A stretch of DNA of 64,000 nt from Angomonas deanei (Eukaryota > Euglenozoa > Kinetoplastea > Trypanosomatida > Trypanosomatidae), in contig LR877162.1 of the NCBI GenBank assembly GCA_903995115.1, positions 310,001-374,000 on the forward strand, given 5' to 3'. Positions 18,591-30,599 of the stretch are shown here, piece by piece. Made by a program: the position numbers and the translations under genes. Position 1 is the first letter of the stretch. Each line of letters starts with the position of its first letter. The notes beneath the pieces were generated by a model, which made no database searches, had not been told where the DNA came from, and saw only the letters and a program-made list of their open reading frames with translations.

Positions 18591-20400
18591 TGACGGAACC
18601 CCTCGTCCACTTCAACGGCCCCAAGGCCACCCGTCGCTACATTACGAACAAAGTGAAACTCGGAGGCGGGTCCTCCGACCCGGTCATCTTGCAGTCCAAC
18701 TCTTTCGAATTCTAAAAGTCGGACGACATCATCCGTGGAGGATCCAACTGGGATGTGTACGACAGACAAGGAACTGCGACCGGCTACGTGAACCTGGCCG
18801 AGATCGAAGACGCCCCCACGACCGGAACGAAAAGCACACGCGCAATCTCTTCATCCGTTTGGTCCGAGCGGCGGAATCCCCCAGCTCTAAGGAAATTCAC
18901 GACCTGTTACGAGCACGAAGGCGGCAGATGAAGGAGAACGACGGATCACAGCAGCCCAACGGAACGCAGGCTCAGCAACGACAGGGAAACGGGAGGCCCC
19001 CCAAGGGACAGATGATCAGTTAATCTGGGGAGTGACATGGGGTACGGCCAGACGAGTGACCTGGAGCTAGATTACTTATGCGGCGGACTCAAGCTAGTCC
19101 TCCCAAGCAATAACTCTCCAAGCCACTCCCGCCCACCAGCGTAAATATCCGCAGTTTCACGCCACAGGGAAAACACGTGCACGCCCCTTTTTTGCCTCCA
19201 CCACCATTGGGTTGCAGGCATATTTACGAAAAACTGGAGATTTACGACTCGGCAGCATCCCCCGTGATCAAGAAGACGTTAAAAGCTTGCTTCGCCCGCC
19301 ATTGGCCACCTCCACGCCCGCACTTCCGAAACAGGAGAGGGGTGGCGACGACCGCGGCATCTTTACGGTGGCGAATCTGCACCGCCACCTTCCGACGCAG
19401 GAGAGGCTGGAAGTGGTCCACGAAGACGAAACAACTATCGACGGTAGCCAGCGCCCTTCGTCGCCTGTACCTGTTCACCGAACAAAGCGACCCCACCGAC
19501 GTGACGACGGACCCGATTTGGGCGACGGCACAGGCAGCCTCAGCGAAGGGGAGCCAAGCAGTACGCGCACATCAGCCCGACGAGATCACCTCCGAAATCA
19601 TTCTGGAAGACAGTCAACTACTCCACGACTCCCGCAACGCCCCCCCTCACGCTGATGTGGTGCGAAGGAGCCCGTCACACCGACATCCGCACAGAAGCGC
19701 TTCTAGCCGACGAACTGAATGCGGACTCCGCTGTCAACGTGACTCCCGCGATGCGTCACCCCAAGGAAGCCCGGGCACGCAACGTCTATTGGGTACCGAC
19801 GGCGATGCCCATACGTTACGCTGCCTTTTAACCACGCAGGAGCCGAAACTCTTCCCCTCGTCGAACCAGCTGACCCACCGAGTCCGAACGACACTGCGCC
19901 AGCTGAACCCCCACTTGGCCCTAAACTCGGTTCGGCTTGGCGCCATAAGCAGGATAGCCGAGGAGGGGATGCCGCTGTAAGGGGTCAAGCGCGCCGCTAC
20001 ATTGGAGATGGCCTCCAGACGACACGGGGGGACAAACAAGTAAGGGTCAACGAAACCCGCGCCCTCCGGACTTTAGATAGGCCCCCGGCAACGCAGAGTT
20101 AGGAATCCCCATTGGGACGTTCGTCGCGGCCCCGCGCCAAGCCAAAGGACGACCCGAACGCTATCTTCTGCAGATCTATTTTGACGGGTTCTATGATGCG
20201 ATCCCGTTGCCAACAGACGTGCATGACAACTTTGTCACCGTGAAAAGCAATCGGATGTTCCGCCTATGCGCCCTTCTGAACGGAGCCACCTCGAGCGTGG
20301 CCGTCGGGCACGGAATCGCAAACGCCCTCATCGATTCTTCTCCGAAATGCGCGACTCTGACCTTGGTCAACAATATCATGTTGGCCGCGGGGGGGGGGTG
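18590..20400 (+). mobile_element. Broken retroelement fossil, tyrosine-recombinase (DIRS/VIPER/TATE-like) type
   Basis: On the plus strand, disconnected protein-like stretches occur in several frames. The clearest is a reverse-transcriptase-like palm segment near 20176-20400. It contains the F-D-G-F-Y-D-A-I-P-L pattern I associate with kinetoplastid VIPER/TATE (DIRS-type) reverse transcriptases. An upstream stretch around 18600-19020 looks like the end of a different, possibly gag-like, product. The element is clearly broken, with at least five interruptions, so it is old relative to the array and LINE. Its right end abuts the first, truncated array copy at about 20400-20420. Left boundary uncertain; no terminal repeats identified. 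Family assignment rests on one short region. Confidence 0.45.
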
Positions 20401-20418
20401 AAGAACAGCTCTTTATCG

Positions 20419-22644
20419 ATACGTGTCCCTCTGTTCGGGCGGAGCGCTTCGTCGGAGCAGAGCGCTTCGATGGGACGATACCCTCCTTGCGCTCTTGCGT
20501 CGGGGAAGAGGGCCTTGTGAGAGAAGGGGGCCTCATCGGGGCAGAGGGCCTTGTGAGAGAAGGGGGCCTCATCGGAGCAGAGCGCATCGGTGGGGCGGCG
20601 CTCCCTCCGCGGCCTTGCGTCGGGGCAGAGGGCCTTGTGGGAGAAGGGGGCTTCGTCGGGGCAATTTCCTCCTTGCGCTCTCGCGTCGGGGCGGGGCGCT
20701 CCGTCGGTGCAACGCTCTGCGCACGTTCGCGCGTCGGGGTAGAGCGCTTCGTCGGGGGTGCCTTACGGGGGAGTCTCCGCATCACCCGGGGTACGTAGCC
20801 GCCATTACCCGCCGTCATCTTCCTCCTTTTCGTCGTCTTGCTGGGGTCCTCCTCCCTGGCCCTCTTCTTCGCCGTCATCCTCGCGGCTGTCCGCAGGTCG
20901 AGCTCCGCACCCGTCCGCTCTACCTGATGGCGCAAAAACTCTATCTTCGCTGCCAGCAGTTTGGCGTGGCCCCGGGCCTCTTCCACCAACAGGCCGCCCT
21001 CCGCGAGTTCCTCCTCCAGGACCAGGGCCCGCCATTGCTGCAGACGCTGGGTCTCCTCCTCCTCCGCCTGCCGCTGTTCTTCCTCCCGCTGGCCTTCCGT
21101 TTGGGCGGCGGGGAAGTAGAAGTGGTGCTGCTGGGTCTCCTCCTCGATACGGGAGGGTCTCTCCCAGCAGGTGGGCTGCTCCCATTGGACTTCCGTTGGG
21201 GCGGCGGGGAAGTAGAAGTGGTGCTGCTGGGTCTCCTCCTCCTCCTGCCGCTGTTCTTCCTCCCGCTGGCCTTCCGTTGGGGCGGCGGGGAAGTAGAAGT
21301 GGTGCTGCTGTGTCTCCTCCTCCTCCTGCCGCTGTTCTTCCTCCCGCTGGCCTTCCGTTTGGGCGGCGGGGAAGTAGAAGTGGTGCTGCTGGGTCTCCTC
21401 CTCCGCCTGCCGCTGTTCTTCCTCCCGCTGGCCTTCCGTTGGGGCGGCGGGGAAGTAGAAGTGGTGCTGCTGGGTCTCCTCCTCCTCCTGCCGCTGTTCT
21501 TCCTCCCGCTGGCCTTCCGTTGGGGCGGCGGGGAAGTAACTCGGCGTGTCTTCCTGCCACACGCCGTCCTCCTCGCAGACGGGCTGCTGCGGGACGCATT
21601 GGGCTCCCGCCGCGGCAGGGGGTCCTGGGAGGTGTCGGGGGTCTGCAGGGACATACTGTCCGGCAAACGGTCCTCCCAAGCCTCCGCCTGCTCCTCCTGG
21701 GCCCGCGGGAATACGTCCCACAACGACCAGTGGACGGGCTGCGGCCACACGTCCTCCTCGATGTCGGAGGAGTATTCCTCGCAGACGGGCTGCTGCGGGA
21801 CGCATTGGGCTCCCGCCGCGGCAGGGGGTCGTGGGAGGTGTCGGGGTCTCTGCAGGGACATACTATCCGGCAAACGGTCCTCCCAAGCCTCCGCCTGCTC
21901 CTCCTGGGCCCGCGGGATACGTCCCACAACGACCAGTGGACGGGCTGCGGCCACACGTCCTCCTCGATGTCGGAGGAGTATTCCTCGCAGACGGGCTGCT
22001 GCGGGACGCATTGGGCTCCCGCCGCGGCAGGGGGTCCTGGGAGGTGTCGGGGGTCTGCAGGGACGTACTGTCCGGCAAACGGTCCTCCCAAGCCTCCGCC
22101 TGCTCCTCCTGGGCCCGCGGGAAATGTCCCACAACGACCAGTGGACGGGCTGCGGCCACACGTCCTCCTCGATATCGGAGGAGTATTCCTCGCAGACGGG
22201 CTGCTGCGGGACGCATTGGGCTCCCGCCGCGGCAGGGAGGTCCTGGGAGGCGTCGGGGGTCTGCAGGGACGTACTGTCCGGCAAACGGTCCTCCCAAGCC
22301 TCCGCCTGCTCCTCCTGGGCCCGCGGGAAACGTCCCACAACGACCGGTGGACGGGCTGCGGCCACACGTCCTCCTCGATGTCGGAGGAGTATTCCTCGCA
22401 GACGGGCTGCTGCGGGACGCATTGGAAGTATATACTCTCTGTGAATGTGTTGTACGGTGAGTTGGGGGGGGGTCAACTCCTTTTCCTCTTCACTGGTCTG
22501 TGAGGGGAAACGAAGCTCCTCTAAATGGCACTCCTCCGCACGCGGGGGAGAAGTGCTTGATCGACGGTTGCGACGCGCGGTGAGTAGGTTCAACCGCACC
22601 GCTTGTCGTGCCGCTGTATTTTGTTTCTGTGTTCTTTTTTGCAT
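20419..22644 (-). pseudogene. Array gene copy 1 (3'-truncated, degenerate)
   Basis: The start ATG (22642-22644) and N-terminus MQKRTQKQNTAARQAV match the other copies. The poly-C tract is 9 long (plus 22464-22472). The repeat G-runs are mostly 5 long, and there are extra small length changes in the 69-aa repeats (the GGGAATATG site is shortened in three of four repeats), so the frame changes several times. At about 20419 homology to the array stops inside the Lys/Pro/Thr repeat region, so the last ~330 coding bases are missing and the frame runs into foreign sequence. About four 69-aa repeats remain. It is probably a decayed array-edge copy. Confidence 0.8.
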
Positions 22645-23958
22645 CAATACCTTTAACTAGATGACGAGAGAAGGAAGAGGGGACTTATGATTGTTATCGC
22701 GCTCCTTCTCGAGTGGTGGTAGTTCATCTATTTCTTCTCACTCTTTCTAGCTTCGTCCTAATTACCTACAAGTTCACTTACCATCCCGAGCCTTCCCTTC
22801 GCCCTGAACAGGCGGGGCGAAGTGACGGGGGACGGAGGGTGGGCAACCGCTTGTCGTATCGGTTGTATAATCTAATGATGTAATGTTGCAGGGTATACAG
22901 TGTAATAACAATTTAGAAGTAGTAACAAACAAACAGACAGGCAAACAAAAAGAGACAATACCGTAAAAACTTGACCCTAAAAGCGTGTGAGTGGATATGC
23001 AGCACACCTGCTTCACTCTCGGTTACGCGGGGTTGCCCTTTTATGATGGTCTCCCCTTTGGTCGTGCGGCGCAAGTGGGGTGTTGTGCGGGGGCAGCCGC
23101 CAGGCCAAGGTACCCATCACAGGGAGGGCGGGCCGCACCCACCGGTCAGCGCGTCTCCGCGGTTTCTGCCGTCGCGGAGGGTTGCGGTGTGCGACCCATA
23201 TTCTGTACGCGTTCGTCCGGCATCTGCGCGGTTCAGACGCTTACATTGTGGATGGAACAGGAAAACTACAAACTGAAAAGAGGAAAGGTGAGAAAGAGTG
23301 AATGTCCAAATAAACCAACAGAGACAACAACAACAAGTCATAACACAAAGGCACACCATCACAGCGTGTACTGCCACTAGTGACATTTTGGACAATAATA
23401 ATAATAACAATAGTAAAAATAAAACAAAACAAAAAATAAGTACTTTGTTTGGGGTCGGGGTCGGAAATGGATCCCGTGATTTCGTGATTTTTTTTTTTTT
23501 AAAGTGAATTTGTTTATTATTATTTCTGTTTTTTTTTTTTTCATTTTTTTTTTCGCAAAAGAAACGGAAAAAGAACAGTGACAAAACAAAACAAGAAAAA
23601 AACGACAAGGAAATAGTCTAAATTTATGGAAAAATATGAGTTATATATATATAAAAAATACTTTATGAGTTTTATAAAAGAAAAATACTTTATGAGTTTT
23701 ATGTGCGCACTAAGACACAAGAACAAGGACAGGAAAACTTTTTTGTTTTTGCTTTAAATACATTTATTTTTTTTCTTTTAGTATTTTTTTTTATATTATT
23801 GTTTCTGTTGTTTTCTTTTTTGGATTTTCATTTCTTTTATTTTTGTTTTCTCATGCTCTCGTGCTGTTGTGTTGTCTAATTTAGTGGCGCATGGGCTCAG
23901 AAAGAATAATATAAAATCTAAAAGATTCTAAAAAAAAAAAAAAAAGATATTGCTTCTT
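22645..23958. repeat. Array spacer 1 (about 1.31 kb)
   Basis: This is the conserved unit spacer. Next to the copy-1 start, the minus strand reads CCCCTCTTCCTTCTCTCG then CATCTAG, an excellent splice-acceptor tract about 10 bases from the ATG. Next comes a GC-rich block (about 22790-23280), then A/T-rich sequence with CAA and AAT triplets, T9-T13 runs and a direct repeat TACTTTATGAGTTTTA (twice near 23660-23700). Finally, downstream of copy 2's stop on the minus strand, there is a T-run (A15 on plus, 23931-23945). No tRNA, 5S or spliced-leader RNA recognised. Short ORFs start without ATG or lack support. Confidence 0.8.
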
Positions 23959-26563
23959 CTATGCTTTTTCGGGGGCGCTGACCGTCTTCTTCCGCTTTTT
24001 CTGCGCCTCGCCGGGGTCCTCCGCCCGCCGCGGCTGGGTGGGCTGCTCGGCCTCCTCCTGTTGCTTCTTACCGACTTGACGGCGGGCGTCCCTCAAAGAA
24101 TTATCTTTTTTCTTGGAAAACCAAGAAATGACGCTCCTGACCATTTTCGTCAGGACGCCGGGGCCCTCCTGTGGTGGGGCATGTTCACGCGTCGTCTCCC
24201 CCTGGCCATCGTCGTCGTCGCGTGGGCGCTTCGTCGGGGCAGAGCGCTTCGTCGGGGCAAAGCGCTTCGTCGGGGCGGTGCTCTCTGCGTGTCCCTCTGT
24301 TGGGGCGGAGCGCTTCGTCGGAGCAGAGCGCTTCGATGGGACGATACCCTCCTTGCGCTCTTGCGTCGGGGCAGAGGGCCTTGTGAGAGAAGGGGGCCTC
24401 ATCGGGGCAGAGGGCCTTGTGAGAGAAGGGGGCCTCATCGGGGCAGAGCGCATCGGTGGGGCGGCGCTCCCTCCGCGGCCTTGCGTCGGGGCAGAGGGCC
24501 TTGTGGGAGAAGGGGGCTTCGTCGGGGCAATTTCCTCCTTGCGCTCTCGCGTCGGGGCGGGGCGCTCCGTCGGTGCAACGCTCTGCGCACGTTCGCGCGT
24601 CGGGGTAGAGCGCTTCGTCGGGGGTGCCTTACGGGGGAGTCTCCGCATCACCCGGGGTACGTAGCCGCCATTACCCGCCGTCATCTTCCTCCTTTTCGTC
24701 GTCTTGCTGGGGTCCTCCTCCCTGGCCCTCTTCTTCGCCGTCATCCTCGCGGCTGTCCGCAGGTCGAGCTCCGCACCCGTCCGCTCTACCTGATGGCGCA
24801 AAAACTCTATCTTCGCTGCCAGCAGTTTGGCGTGGCCCCGGGCCTCTTCCACCAACAGGCCGCCCTCCGCGAGTTCCTCCTCCAGGACCAGGGCCCGCCA
24901 TTGCTGCAGACGCTGGGTCTCCTCCTCCTCCGCCTGCCGCTGTTCTTCCTCCCGCTGGCCTTCCGTTTGGGCGGCGGGGAAGTAGAAGTGGTGCTGCTGG
25001 GTCTCCTCCTCGATACGGGAGGGTCTCCCCCAGCAGGTGGGCTGCTCCCATTGGCCTTCCGTTGGGGCGGCGGGGAAGTAGAAGTGGTGCTGCTGGGTCT
25101 CCTCCTCGATACGGGAGGGTCTCTCCCAGCAGGTGGGCTGCTCCCATTGGACTTCCGTTGGGGCGGCGGGGAAGTAGAAGTGGTGCTGCTGGGTCTCCTC
25201 CTCCTCCTGCCGCTGTTCTTCCTCCCGCTGGCCTTCCGTTGGGGCGGCGGGAAGTAGAAGTGGTGCTGCTGTGTCTCCTCCTCCTCCTGCCGCTGTTCTT
25301 CCTCCCGCTGGCCTTCCGTTGGGGCGGCGGGGAAGTAGAAGTGGTGCTGCTGTGTCTCCTCCTCCTCCTGCCGCTGTTCTTCCTCCCGCTGGCCTTCCGT
25401 TGGGGCGGCGGGGAAGTAGAAGTGGTGCTGCTGTGTCTCCTCCTCCTCCTGCCGCTGTTCTTCCTCCCGCTGGCCTTCCGTTGGGGCGGCGGGGAAGAAG
25501 AAGTGGTGCTGCTGGGTCTCCTCCTCCGCCTGCCGCTGTTCTTCCTCCCGCTGGCCTTCCGTTGGGGCGGCGGGGAAGTAGAAGTGGTGCTGCTGTGTCT
25601 CCTCCTCCTCCTGCCGCTGTTCTTCCTCCCGCTGGCCTTCCGTTGGGGCGGCGGGGAAGTAACTCGGCGTGTCTTCCTGCCACACGCCGTCCTCCTCGCA
25701 GACGGGCTGCTGCGGGACGCATTGGGCTCCCGCCGCGGCAGGGGGTCCTGGGAGGTGTCGGGGGTCTGCAGGGACGTACTGTCCGGCAAACGGTCCTCCC
25801 AAGCCTCCGCCTGCTCCTCCTGGGCCCGCGGGAATATGTCCCACAACGACCAGTGGACGGGCTGCGGCCACACGTCCTCCTCGATGTCGGAGGAGTATTC
25901 CTCGCAGACGGGCTGCTGCGGGACGCATTGGGCTCCCGCCGCGGCAGGGAGGTCCTGGGAGGCGTCGGGGGTCTGCAGGGACATACTGTCCGGCAAACGG
26001 TCCTCCCAAGCCTCCGCCTGCTCCTCCTGGGCCCGCGGGAATATGTCCCACAACGACCAGTGGACGGGCTGCGGCCACACGTCCTCCTCGATATCGGAGG
26101 AGTATTCCTCGCAGACGGGCTGCTGCGGGACGCATTGGGCTCCCGCCGCGGCAGGGAGGTCCTGGGAGGCGTCGGGGGTCTGCAGGGACGTACTGTCCGG
26201 CAAACGGTCCTCCCAAGCCTCCGCCTGCTCCTCCTGGGCCCGCGGGAATATGTCCCACAACGACCAGTGGACGGGCTGCGGCCACACGTCCTCCTCGATG
26301 TCGGAGGAGTATTCCTCGCAGACGGGCTGCTGCGGGACGCATTGGAAGTATATACTCTCTGTGAATGTGTTGTACGGTGAGTTGGGGGGGGTCAACTCCT
26401 TTTCCTCTTCACTGGTCTGTGAGGGGAAACGAAGCTCCTCTAAATGGCACTCCTCCGCACGCGGGGGAGAAGTGCTTGATCGACGGTTGCGACGCGCGGT
26501 GAGTAGGTTCAACCGCACCGCTTGTCGTGCCGCTGTATTTTGTTTCTGTGTTCTTTTTTGCAT
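23959..26563 (-). pseudogene. Array gene copy 2 (frame not continuous)
   Basis: ATG 26561-26563, TAG stop at 23959-23961; 2605 bp, not a multiple of three. The poly-C tract is 8 (plus 26384-26391), so the standard frame is read into three 69-aa repeats. Near 25741 a repeat G-run is 5 instead of 6, and near 25252 a G-run in the 27-aa repeats is one shorter. The two shifts do not cancel, so the N-terminal frame ends without the C-terminal domain, stopping at 24671. The C-terminal frame (ending SAPEKA) is itself intact. May be a pseudogene, an alternative-frame product of about 630 aa, or affected by assembly error. Confidence 0.7.
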
Positions 26564-27866
26564 CAATACCTTTAACTAGATGACGAGAGAAGGAAGAGGG
26601 GACTTATGATTGTTATCGCGCTCCTTCTCGAGTGGTGGTAGTTCATCTATTTCTTCTCACTCTTTCTAGCTTCGTCCTAATTACCTACAAGTTCACTTAC
26701 CATCCCGAGCCTTCCCTTCGCCCTGAACAGGCGGGGCGAAGTGACGGGGGACGGAGGGTGGGCAACCGCTTGTCGTATCGGTTGTATAATCTAATGATGT
26801 AATGTTGCAGGGTATACAGTGTAATAACAATTTAGAAGTAGTAACAAACAAACAGACAGGCAAACAAAAAGAGACAATACCGTAAAAACTTGACCCTAAA
26901 AGCGTGTGAGTGGATATGCAGCACACCTGCTTCACTCTCGGTTACGCGGGGTTGCCCTTTTATGATGGTCTCCCCTTTGGTCGTGCGGCGCAAGTGGGGT
27001 GTTGTGCGGGGGCAGCCGCCAGGCCAAGGTACCCATCACAGGGAGGGCGGGCCGCACCCACCGGTCAGCGCGTCTCCGCGGTTTCTGCCGTCGCGGAGGG
27101 TTGCGGTGTGCGACCCATATTCTGTACGCGTTCGTCCGGCATCTGCGCGGTTCAGACGCTTACATTGTGGATGGAACAGGAAAACTACAAACTGAAAAGA
27201 GGAAAGGTGAGAAAGAGTGAATGTCCAAATAAACCAACAGAGACAACAACAACAAGTCATAACACAAAGGCACACCATCACAGCGTGTACTGCCACTAGT
27301 GACATTTTGGACAATAATAATAATAACAATAGTAAAAATAAAACAAAACAAAAAATAAGTACTTTGTTTGGGGTCGGGGTCGGAAATGGATCCCGTGATT
27401 TTTTTTTTTTTAAAGTGAATTTGTTTATTATTATTTCTGGTTTTTTTTTTTTCATTTTTTTTTTCGCAAAAGAAACGGAAAAAGAACAGTGACAAAACAA
27501 AACAAGAAAAAAACGACAAGGAAATAGTCTAAATTTATGGAAAAATATGAGTTATATATATATAAAAAATACTTTATGAGTTTTATAAAAGAAAAATACT
27601 TTATGAGTTTTATGTGCGCACTAAGACACAAGAACAAAGACAGGAAAACTTTTTTTTTTTTCGCTTTAAATACATTTTTTTTTTTTCTTTTAGTATTTCT
27701 TTTATATTATTGTTTCTGTTGTTTTCTTTTTTGGATTTTCATTTCTTTTATTTTTGTTTTCTCATGCTCTCGTGCTGTTGTGTTGTCTAATTTAGTGGCG
27801 CATGGGCTCAGAAAGAATAATATAAAATCTAAAAGATTCTAAAAAAAAAAAAAGATATTGCTTCTT
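26564..27866. repeat. Array spacer 2
   Basis: Same content as spacer 1 (splice-acceptor tract beside the copy-2 start, GC-rich block, A/T-rich tail), 1303 bp. It differs by lacking one of the two adjacent CGTGATT units near 27396 that other spacers have, and by T-run lengths. No gene seen. Confidence 0.8.
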
Positions 27867-30599
27867 CTATGCTTTTTCGGGGGCGCTGACCGTCTTCTTC
27901 CGCTTTTTCTGCGCCTCGCCGGGGTCCTCCGCCCGCCGCGGCTGGGTGGGCTGCTCGGCCTCCTCCTGTTGCTTCTTACCGACTTGACGGCGGGCGTCCC
28001 TCAAAGAATTATCTTTTTTCTTGGAAAACCAAGAAATGACGCTCCTGACCATTTTCGTCAGGACGCCGGGGCCCTCCTGTGGTGGGGCATGTTCACGCGT
28101 CGTCTCCCCCTGGCCATCGTCGTCGTCGCGTGGGCGCTTCGTCGGGGCAGAGCGCTTCGTCGGGGCAAAGCGCTTCGTCGGGGCAAAGCGCTTCGTCGGG
28201 GCGGTGCTCTCTGCGTGTCCCTCTGTTGGGGCGGAGCGCTTCGTCGGAGCAGAGCGCTTCGATGGGACGATACCCTCCTTGCGCTCTTGCGTCGGGGCAG
28301 AGGGCCTTGTGAGAGAAGGGGGCCTCATCGGGGCAGAGGGCCTTGTGAGAGAAGGGGGCCTCATCGGAGCAGAGCGCATCGGTGGGGCGGCGCTCCCTCC
28401 GCGGCCTTGCGTCGGGGCAGAGGGCCTTGTGGGAGAAGTGGGCTTCGTCGGGGCAATTTCCTCCTTGCGCTCTCGCGTCGGGGCGGGGCGCTCCGTCGGT
28501 GCAACGCTCTGCGCACGTTCGCGCGTCGGGGTAGAGCGCTTCGTCGGGGGTGCCTTACGGGGGAGTCTCCGCATCACCCGGGGTACGTAGCCGCCATTAC
28601 CCGCCGTCATCTTCCTCCTTTTCGTCGTCTTGCTGGGGTCCTCCTCCCGGGCCCTCTTCTTCGCCGTCATCCTCGCGGCTGTCCGCAGGTCGAGCTCCGC
28701 ACCCGTCCGCTCTACCTGATGGCGCAAAAACTCTATCTTCGCTGCCAGCAGTTTGGCGTGGCCCCGGGCCTCTTCCACCAACAGGCCGCCCTCCGCGAGT
28801 TCCTCCTCCAGGACCAGGGCCCGCCATTGCTGCAGACGCTGGGTCTCCCTCCTCCTCCGCCTGCCGCTGTTCTTCCTCCCGCTGGCCTTCCGTTGGGGCG
28901 GCGGGGAAGTAGAAGTGGTGCTGCTGGGTCTCCTCCTCGATACGGGAGGGTCTCCCCCAGCAGGTGGGCTGCTCCCATTGGCCTTCCGTTGGGGCGGCGG
29001 GGAAGTAGAAGTGGTGCTGCTGGGTCTCCTCCTCGATACGGGAGGGTCTCTCCCAGCAGGTGGGCTGCTCCCATTGGACTTCCGTTGGGGCGGCGGGGAA
29101 GTAGAAGTGGTGCTGCTGGGTCTCCTCCTCCTCCTGCCGCTGTTCTTCCTCCCGCTGGCCTTCCGTTGGGGCGGCGGGGAAGTAGAAGTGGTGCTGCTGT
29201 GTCTCCTCCTCCTCCTGCCGCTGTTCTTCCTCCCGCTGGCCTTCCGTTGGGGCGGCGGGGAAGTAGAAGTGGTGCTGCTGTGTCTCCTCCTCTTCCTGCC
29301 ACACGCCGTCCTCCTCGCAGACGGGCTGCTGCGGGACGCATTGGGCTCCCGCCGCGGCAGGGGGGTCCTGGGAGGTGTCGGGGGTCTGCAGGGACATACT
29401 ATCCGGCAAACGGTCCTCCCAAGCCTCCGCCTGCTCCTCCTGGGCCCGCGGGAATATGTCCCACAACGACCAGTGGACGGGCTGCGGCCACACGTCCTCC
29501 TCGATGTCGGAGGAGTATTCCTCGCAGACGGGCTGCTGCGGGACGCATTGGGCTCCCGCCGCGGCAGGGGCGTCCTGGGAGGTGTCGGGGGTCTGCAGGG
29601 ACGTACTGTCCGGCAAACGGTCCTCCCAAGCCTCCGCCTGCTCCTCCTGGGCCCGCGGGAATATGTCCCACAACGACCAGTGGACGGGCTGCGGCCACAC
29701 GTCCTCCTCGATGTCGGAGGAGTATTCCTCGCAGACGGGCTGCTGCGGGACGCATTGGGCTCCCGCCGCGGCAGGGAGGTCCTGGGAGGTGTCGGGGGTC
29801 TGCAGGGACGTACTGTCCGGCAAACGGTCCTCCCAAGCCTCCGCCTGCTCCTCCTGGGCCCGCGGGAATATGTCCCACAACGACCAGTGGACGGGCTGCG
29901 GCCACACGTCCTCCTCGATATCGGAGGAGTATTCCTCGCAGACGGGCTGCTGCGGGACGCATTGGGCTCCCGCCGCGGCAGGGAGGTCCTGGGAGGCGTC
30001 GGGGGTCTGCAGGGACATACTGTCCGGCAAACGGTCCTCCCAAGCCTCCGCCTGCTCCTCCTGGGCCCGCGGGAATATGTCCCACAACGACCAGTGGACG
30101 GGCTGCGGCCACACGTCGTCCTCCTCGATGTCGGAGGAGTATTCCTCGCAGACGGGCTGCTGCGGGACGCATTGGGCTCCCGCCGCGGCAGGGGGTCCTG
30201 GGAGGTGTCGGGGGTCTGCAGGGACGTACTGTCCGGCAAACGGTCCTCCCAAGCCTCCGCCTGCTCCTCCTGGGCCCGCGGGAATATGTCCCACAACGAC
30301 CAGTGGACGGGCTGCGGCCACACGTCCTCCTCGATGTCGGAGGAGTATTCCTCGCAGACGGGCTGCTGCGGGACGCATTGGAAGTATATACTCTCTGTGA
30401 ATGTGTTGTACGGTGAGTTGGGGGGGGTCAACTCCTTTTCCTCTTCACTGGTCTGTGAGGGGAAACGAAGCTCCTCTAAATGGCACTCCTCCGCACGCGG
30501 GGGAGAAGTGCTTGATCGACGGTTGCGACGCGCGGTGAGTAGGTTCAACCGCACCGCTTGTCGTGCCGCTGTATTTTGTTTCTGTGTTCTTTTTTGCAT
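27867..30599 (-). CDS. Array gene copy 3 (full-length ORF through compensating frame changes)
   Basis: 910 residues, ATG 30597-30599, poly-C tract 8 (plus 30420-30427). The first of five 69-aa repeats is in the standard acidic frame. A 5-G run near 30189 then moves the reading frame, so the next four repeats and all 27-aa repeats are read in an Arg/Ser-rich frame (for example NTPPTSRRTCGRSPSTGRCG, SPPPQRKASGRKNSGRRRRR). An extra C near 28847 restores the standard frame at ETQRLQQWRAL, giving the normal coiled coil and basic tail. The result is a complete protein whose middle differs chemically from copies 4, 8 and 9. One repeat has an extra Asp codon (EEDD type). Confidence 0.7.
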   Translation of the reverse strand: MQKRTQKQNTAARQAVRLNLLTARRNRRSSTSPPRAEECHLEELRFPSQTSEEEKELTPPNSPYNTFTESIYFQCVPQQPVCEEYSSDIEEDVWPQPVHWSLWDIFPRAQEEQAEAWEDRLPDSTSLQTPDTSQDPLPRREPNASRSSPSARNTPPTSRRTTCGRSPSTGRCGTYSRGPRRSRRRLGRTVCRTVCPCRPPTPPRTSLPRREPNASRSSPSARNTPPISRRTCGRSPSTGRCGTYSRGPRRSRRRLGRTVCRTVRPCRPPTPPRTSLPRREPNASRSSPSARNTPPTSRRTCGRSPSTGRCGTYSRGPRRSRRRLGRTVCRTVRPCRPPTPPRTPLPRREPNASRSSPSARNTPPTSRRTCGRSPSTGRCGTYSRGPRRSRRRLGRTVCRIVCPCRPPTPPRTPLPRREPNASRSSPSARRTACGRKRRRHSSTTSTSPPPQRKASGRKNSGRRRRRHSSTTSTSPPPQRKASGRKNSGRRRRRPSSTTSTSPPPQRKSNGSSPPAGRDPPVSRRRPSSTTSTSPPPQRKANGSSPPAGGDPPVSRRRPSSTTSTSPPPQRKASGRKNSGRRRRRETQRLQQWRALVLEEELAEGGLLVEEARGHAKLLAAKIEFLRHQVERTGAELDLRTAARMTAKKRAREEDPSKTTKRRKMTAGNGGYVPRVMRRLPRKAPPTKRSTPTRERAQSVAPTERPAPTRERKEEIAPTKPTSPTRPSAPTQGRGGSAAPPMRSAPMRPPSLTRPSAPMRPPSLTRPSAPTQERKEGIVPSKRSAPTKRSAPTEGHAESTAPTKRFAPTKRFAPTKRSAPTKRPRDDDDGQGETTREHAPPQEGPGVLTKMVRSVISWFSKKKDNSLRDARRQVGKKQQEEAEQPTQPRRAEDPGEAQKKRKKTVSAPEKA

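Noticed and set aside
17768-18769. 333-codon minus-strand frame in GC-rich sequence
   Set aside because: Arg/Gly/Pro low-complexity translation, no clear ATG context; consistent with chance in GC-rich DNA.
20419-22430. CRISPR-like array
   Set aside because: Repeats are contiguous coding units (207 and 81 bp) with no unique spacers, in a eukaryotic gene.
22774-23016. 80-residue minus-strand frame repeated in every spacer
   Set aside because: It opens at GTG, not ATG, and its conservation merely reflects near-identical spacers.
22645-23958. Spliced-leader RNA, 5S rRNA or tRNA gene in the array spacer
   Set aside because: Looked for the conserved TTTCTGTACTTTATTG-like leader, 5S core and tRNA box B; only a weak ATTCTGTACGCG resemblance near 23200, with no splice donor context.
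27858-30416. Long plus-strand open frame opposite array copy 3 (and equivalents in other copies)
   Set aside because: It begins at TTG, has no upstream pyrimidine/AG signal, gives low-complexity Leu/Arg/Gly sequence, and is explained by stop-free tandem repeats whose units are multiples of three.
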